Shown here: positions 59,151 through 64,000 of the stretch, piece after piece | Layout of the letters: every line of letters begins with the position of its first letter | Numbering within the stretch: position 1 is the stretch's first letter | NCBI RefSeq assembly: GCF_000699445.3 | Contig: NC_067197.1 | Coordinates: forward strand, 9,492,152-9,556,151 | Direction of reading: 5' to 3' | Source of the DNA: Schistosoma haematobium | Taxonomy: Eukaryota; Platyhelminthes; Trematoda; Strigeidida; Schistosomatidae | Length of the DNA: 64,000 nt | Made by a program: the position numbers and the translations under genes | The notes under the pieces: model-generated | What the model was told of the DNA's origin: nothing | Seen by the model: the letters and a program-made list of their open reading frames with translations, nothing else | Databases searched by the model: none

Positions 59151-59689
59151 AAAAGGTTTTAAAAACTGATTTCTCATATTTTTTTAAGAAACTGCTATTA
59201 TTCCCATAGCATCGGGCCCTGAACAAGAATAAACTGTCTAGTGCTTAAATATGGAAGCATATTTGTAGATATATCTGAATGACATTCTAATAATCTTTCT
59301 CGAACTCTAAGATTTATATATATATACAAAACAATTGCTTGATCAATGCCGGATCTAATTGTTTAATGTGACATTGTTTATTTATTCAAAAGGGGATTAG
59401 AGAAAAAAATGGAGAGAGAATTTTCTATTTACCTTAATAAAATACAAGACAAACCCAGATAATACTACTTAACTATTGATTTTCTCTGTGAAACGAATTA
59501 TGTTTATTGTGGGTGAATTTTCCCAATAATATCATAGAAAGTATTTATTTATCGGTTATAAGGAAATTTAACAGTTACGTTTTTATCACGGGTTAACACT
59601 AATGTATATTAGTATATGAGGATTTGTGTAGATTGTAGAGTTTTCATTCTTTAAGTCACAAACTGATTTTAGTTAGATAACTGTTATAA

Positions 59690-59840
59690 ACCAGGAAGCA
59701 CTGAATAGCTCTTTCATCGTATTATGGGACTACTAAATAGTAACCATCCATGACTTTACTACAAAAGGTCAAACTCAGAAGTTTCAGTCTGACACGTGTG
59801 TGCTTAACCTTTAGACCACTGGGTTGTAAATTAACAACTA
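59690..59840 (-). repeat. Family A SINE, degenerate
   Basis: ACCAGGAAGCACTGAATAGC and TTTCATCGTATTATGGGACT mark the ribozyme end. CTTAACCTTTAGACCACTGGG marks the tRNA-like end on the minus strand. Confidence 0.62.
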
Positions 59841-60524
59841 ATTGATACCGGTTAAGCGGTCTTGCATTAAAACGAATTTATAACTAGTCAAGGAAATATT
59901 TGTGAATACAGTGGTTAATGAGTGAACTGGAGTCTGTAGTTACAGCTTGCATGATATAATGACAATTCGGTGAAGGAGTTGTAGAACTGTAACTTCAATG
60001 TAACTGGATCTGTAATCGATTTTGTGAAAGTCATTCTGTCTAGCTACTTGAGGGGTGATTAAAGTAAAACAGAATTTCTATACTGGTTTATCTAGTTGAT
60101 ATTTGTTATTAAGTGAACATAAACGATGCACGTCAAATCACACAAAGAAACCCACTGAAATGCTCGACTGATTTAGTCCTGTCTTTTAGACATGACTGAA
60201 TTCATCGGTATCCATCTTAGCAAACGTGACCTCTACATTCGTAGGAAATTAACACAATCTTTCTCCTTACTTTGGCCATTATAAAAGCTAAAATCAAAGT
60301 GAGTTGCTAACTTCTTATTACACAATATCTCCTCTATCAATGGCTTTCTGTCAGAATTTTCATCCCCTTCCCCTTCTTGTGCTCCTGTAACATTTTATTT
60401 ATGTTTGAGCGATTTTCATTGATATTTGACTTCTACTCAAGATTTTATCCATCCTCTTATACTATATTGTGTGACTAATGAATAAAGATCAATGCTGTGT
60501 ACTCTATTACCTTTGTGATGAGCG

Positions 60525-60690
60525 CTTCTTATGTGGACAGATATAAGTCGTATTAAGCAGGAAAAATAAGTGAAATGGTTATCAATAGAAGATTAGAATC
60601 AAGAGAATAGGAAGGAAAACGGAGAGCAATCGGAATAGAAACAGAATTTGAAAAATGATGGAGTAGATAAACGACTATTGAAGGAAGATA
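60525..60690 (-). repeat. Dispersed repeat C, partial
   Basis: TGTGGACAGATATAAGTCGT and CGAACAGAG-like blocks (GAAAACGGAGAGCAATCGG) match 14800-14910 in the same orientation. Confidence 0.55.
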
Positions 60691-60774
60691 TACAAATAAT
60701 TTATTTTATGTATGACTTTCATATTTTACATAGTCACTGTTTTTTTACATAAGATAGTATATTGGCTCATCGTA

Positions 60775-60890
60775 ACTAAATTTCCGTTCTTACTTACGAA
60801 TTCTAATGGACAGAATACATTACCATTCCTGAGCAATGGCTTTTCCAATGTTTTATTATCAGTTCCGGTTTATCGTAAAAGAAAAAAAGA
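60775..60890 (+). repeat. Short dispersed repeat, copy 2
   Basis: TTCCGTTCTTACTTACGAAT, then CCAATGTTTTATTATCAGTTCC, match the copy at 59045. An open frame across it (60712-60909) has no recognised product. Confidence 0.55.
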
Positions 60891-61079
60891 AACCCAGAAG
60901 AATTTATAAATTCATTAATTCTCTAATATGTTCCAATTCATTCATTTATTAATTAATAACTGTTGAATAATAACAGTTTTATCCACCATATCTTTTAAAT
61001 ACTTTGTTAATCATTCATAAGTATTTTCATTAAGACTTATAGGATTACCAGTATAGGAGTTATGGAGATTACTAAATTT

Positions 61080-61345
61080 TTGATTGAGATCATCAACCGA
61101 TTGATGTTGGACCACCGTTGATGTTGTTTGATGTTAGACACTGAAACTATTGGGTGTCGGCTCAGTGGTCCAGAAGGCTAAGCGTTCACGCGCGAGACTG
61201 GAGGCCTTTTGTTCGAATCCCGTGGGTGGAATCGTGGATGCGCGCTGCTGAGGAATCCCACAGTAGGATGAAACGGCCGTCCAATGCTTCCAGGTTTTCA
61301 ATGATGGTCTAACATCAATCGGTTCATGATCCCAATCAAAAACTT
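61080..61345 (+). repeat. Family A hammerhead SINE, diverged subfamily
   Basis: A tRNA-like part (TCGGCTCAGTGGTCCAGAAGG, B box TTGTTCGAATCCCG), a hammerhead and a tail with CATCAATCGGTTCATGATCC are present. A short inverted tail piece lies at the left. It shares its tail type with 41630-41995. Confidence 0.8.
61242..61287 (+). ncRNA. Hammerhead ribozyme, family A, covarying stem II
   Basis: CTGAGGA, GAAAC and GTC are intact. The stem II closing pair is A-T (ATCC/GGAT) where other copies have G-C, so both sides changed together. Stem I GCGCTG/CAATGC has one mismatch and one wobble. Confidence 0.7.
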
Positions 61346-61439
61346 ATAGGATTGTAGTGTTATTATCATCTAACGTAATGACACGTAATTAATATCGGTT
61401 TCGTTGGTATTGTCGTTAAATATGTCTATTAGTGTAGAA

Positions 61440-61690
61440 CAATGATAAAAGTTAATTGAGAAGAAATATCTTTTCTCTCTATACGAATATTCGTCAAGAT
61501 TAGAACGAATAGTCTGACAGTAATTGAGCGGCGAGTATAGAGAAGTCATTATATGTGAAAATTATATTTGAAATATTCTCAGCGATTGAAATATAACTAA
61601 TTAGTTATATTTCAATCGCTGAGAATATTTCAAATATAATTTTCACATATAATGACCTTTTCTCTCTCTTCATTATTTGAATGAACATGT
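61440..61690. repeat. Repeat C end carrying an inverted duplication
   Basis: ATTCGTCAAGATTAGAACGA and AGTCATTATATGTGAAAAT match the complement of 11500-11575. The end is then duplicated as a perfect palindrome. Confidence 0.7.
61545..61656. repeat. Perfect 112-bp palindrome without spacer
   Basis: The 56 bases from 61545 (GTCATTATATGTG...) to 61600 (...ATATAACTAA) are exactly complementary to 61601-61656. The centre is CTAATTAG and there is no spacer or mismatch. Symmetry stops at 61544/61657. Confidence 0.95.
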
Positions 61691-61796
61691 GAATGGAGGC
61701 TTCTGCCTAACAGAAATAGTGCCGCAGAAGATTAATTCCATATAAAAAGGAAATCGTGATAACCTGAGATCAGTTTTCTCTAATAAGTGTCGTTCT

Positions 61797-61862
61797 TATA
61801 ATTATTATTATCATCATTACTAATATCGTTATTATTATCACCACTATTATTATTATTATCCA
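61797..61862. repeat. (ATT/ATC)n low-complexity run
   Basis: Imperfect trinucleotide run dominated by TAT/ATT between the palindrome and the RTE remnant. Confidence 0.8.
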
Positions 61863-61934
61863 ATGAACCTAGTTCATGAGATTTCTATTCATTGTCAGAA
61901 TTATTTTTATTGCAACGAATTATAATCTGCGTTC

Positions 61935-62640
61935 ACTAATTACTTACGCCTGTTACCACTCATGGAGGAGCATAGACGAAACACCAGCATTCTCCATTCA
62001 ACTCTGTCCTAGATAATCCTTTCCAGTTGCTATTCATCCTATTCACGTCTTCTCCCAATTATTTGGCTCTCCTCTTTTCCATTTCTCTTCAGAATTCCAA
62101 GTTGACATTTCCTTCCTGGTGCAGTTTGATGATTTACTCAATGTATGTACTATCCACTTCCATCGTCTTTTCCTGATATCCTGTTCAGCTCCAAGTTGGT
62201 TTGTCCTTTTTTACAGCAGGCTATCGCTGATGGCATCCGGCCAACAGACATTCAGTATCTTTCGTAGACAACTGTTTGTAAATACTTGTACCTTTTTGAT
62301 GATGGCTGTGGTAGTTCTCCAAGTTTCAGCCCCGTACAGAAAAACTGTCTTGACGTTCGTATTGGAGATTGTCACTTTGATATTGGTTGACAGTTGTGTT
62401 GAGTTCCATATGTTCTTCAACTGTAGGAATATTGTCCTTGCTTTGCTAATCCTCGCCTTTACGTCTGCATCCGATACTCCCTATTCATCGATGATGCTGT
62501 CCAGATACGTGAATATTTCTAGCTGTCGTAGAGTTTCTCCACCAAGTGTGATCGGGTTAGCGTTCTCTGTATTGTATTTGATGACCTTGCGTTTACTAGT
62601 ACAATCTTATATTCTTCGGATTTTTCTGTCTCAATGTAGG
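61935..62640 (-). pseudogene. SR2-like RTE reverse transcriptase, C-terminal remnant
   Basis: The minus-strand frame gives NANPITLGGETLRQLEIFTY, L-D-S-I-I-D-E, a stop, GVSDADVKARISKARTIFLQ, then VKTVFLYGAETWRTTTAIIK and KVQVFTNSCLRKILNVCWPD. After another stop comes [20 protein letters not shown]. These are the post-RT thumb and C-terminal blocks of SR2-type RTE elements (L-Y-G-A-E-T-W, L-R-x-I-L). At least two stops and later frameshifts are present. The long plus-strand open frame here (62119-62646) is its antisense shadow. Confidence 0.85.
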
Positions 62641-62809
62641 TACTAAAAAAATTAGTCGGTTAATGTCACTATAAGTATTCAATGTTCTCTGAACAATAAG
62701 TTCTATATTAAATAGAACAATATTAAAGTTTACCATTGTTGATATAGAAATATCGTGATCATTGGTACATGTTATAATTTTTACATCGGATTAATCTTAA
62801 TTAAACTTA

Positions 62810-63050
62810 GGGTCTGAAGGTTATATGCTCACCGTAAGGTTTGAAGGTTTTGCGTTTGATTCCTGGTGAGGTCATAGAAGGTTTTACTGTAGTTTGGTTC
62901 TCTGAGCTGTGTGATTTGGTCGTCAAGTTTTCATCGTTATCCTGAACGACACCATCATGGATGTGCACTAACAAGAAGTCCCATACTAAAACGAAAGTAC
63001 AGTTAAATTCTTCCTGGTATTTAACAGTTATCTAACTAAGGTCAGTCGGT
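62810..63050 (+). repeat. Mixed SINE and foldback remnant
   Basis: GTTTTACTGTAGTTTGGTTC, CTGAGCTGTGTGATTTGGTC and TTTTCATCGTTATCCTGAAC recall the foldback family. CATGGATGTGCACTAACAAG and CCCATACTAAAACGAAAG recall the family A ribozyme. One element seems inserted in the other. Confidence 0.5.
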
Positions 63051-63429
63051 GACATAAACAATGAAAATTTCTTTGTGCACGATCACTATTGACTAGCCCT
63101 AAAGATGAATTTCATGAAGTTTAATTAAGAGGTCGGTATATTTGGAGTAAGGTTCAGTCAATGCAGCACTTCGCCAATGATAATTGATGAAGAATACACT
63201 ATCTGAACGATTCACCAAATTTGAAGATCTGAGGAATCGGATTCTGGGTTGTACCTTAAAATAGTGCGCCTACAACCAGACCTGGTAATCATTGATATCT
63301 AGTCTTATCCCTATAGGTTCTTGGCTGAGGACTGGTAAGAATTTTCAAAATGAAATAAAAAGGCTGCCTAATAATGTCTATATTCAGTTATTCTTTGTCT
63401 GATGAAATAAAAATACAACCTGAATCTCC

Positions 63430-63452
63430 TATATATATATATATATATTATG
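63430..63452. repeat. (TA)n microsatellite
   Basis: A short TA run of about ten units. Confidence 0.85.
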
Positions 63453-64000
63453 TAGGCTCTTATTTCACTACAAAAAATAAGGAAATTCTAATCGGAAAGT
63501 GATAACGATCTCAATGAAATAGACAGTTTAAGTCTAGGAAAATCTAAGATTCAGGGATACATAACCATGCATAAACACTGAAATTCAATCACTAACTTCC
63601 TTTTCTAATCATTACCGATATCAGGTGATTACTTCCAAAGAATTATTTTTACCATAGTAACACAAAATGTGGACATATTGGAAATTTAATACGTAACACA
63701 GACAAACTTAATAGTTTCCTAATTCTACACCACATTTTTAAGAATATTTTCTAATTAGTAACTTACATTGAAACGTAAAATGAAATCTGGCAATCAATGT
63801 AAAATGGGAAACAAAATCAAAATATTAGAATTTTGTTAGAAAAAAAACACTATCTTTGTCTTCCAGTAATTACCATAATCCCTAACACATTAAAAGAAAG
63901 ATTACTTAAAATTCCATGAAAAAAAATTGGGATAACACAAAGATAAATTTCAAACTATTAACTCAGTGAGTTAATTTTATAACAAACAAAATATTCACGT

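Noticed and set aside
62119..62646. 175-codon plus-strand open frame
   Set aside because: It is the antisense of a clear SR2-like RTE C-terminal region on the minus strand.

Overview
The window looks like AT-rich schistosome (blood fluke) DNA. It carries one large eukaryotic gene with small exons and multi-kilobase introns. It is also crowded with schistosome-type repeats: Sm-alpha-like tRNA-derived elements carrying hammerhead ribozymes, Penelope-like elements, SR2-like RTE fragments, Merlin DNA transposons and solo LTRs. The species cannot be fixed from the sequence alone.

The gene lies on the minus strand, so it is read from right to left. Thirteen exons between 40482 and 1588 join in one continuous reading frame of about 517 codons. 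They encode the first part of a Cav2-type voltage-gated calcium channel alpha-1 subunit. In gene order these are domain I S1, S2-S3, S3-S4, S5, pore loop (TMEGW), S6, the alpha-interaction domain (AID), three exons of the I-II linker, then domain II S1, S2-S3 and S3-S4. The rest of domain II and domains III-IV lie beyond the left edge. The N-terminal exon was not found. All splice sites are GT-AG except the acceptor of the first exon seen. That one ends in AC and has a perfect minor-spliceosome branch-point match upstream, which suggests a U12-type AT-AC intron.

The introns (1-40.4 kb) hold nearly all the remaining structure. Two hammerhead-bearing tRNA-like families dominate. Family A has a CTGAGGA core and a tail ending in ATCAGAAGGGG. 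Family B is Sm-alpha-like with a CTGACGA core. Both occur as single copies and, repeatedly, as head-to-head inverted pairs or tail-only palindromes. Several ribozyme cores are intact, and two (10237-10282 and 23125-23170) lie in the sense of the channel pre-mRNA. Other residents are solo LTRs (24744-25099, 32788-33188 and 36095-36560), broken Penelope-like RT and GIY-YIG fragments, a Merlin copy with a recognisable transposase end plus its MITEs, and a foldback family with 10-12 bp target duplications.

The right part (40.5-64 kb) has no exon I can support. It holds the same repeats, a TIR element with a hammerhead-like core (42650-42795), a GC-rich island (50010-50480), and a (TA)n tract followed by a 3.3-kb CTG/CTA satellite with about 870 nearly uninterrupted CTG units. 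It also holds a perfect 112-bp palindrome (61545-61656) and a decayed SR2-like RTE 3' end (61935-62640). No bacterial-style genes, rRNA, CRISPR or ordinary tRNA genes were seen.
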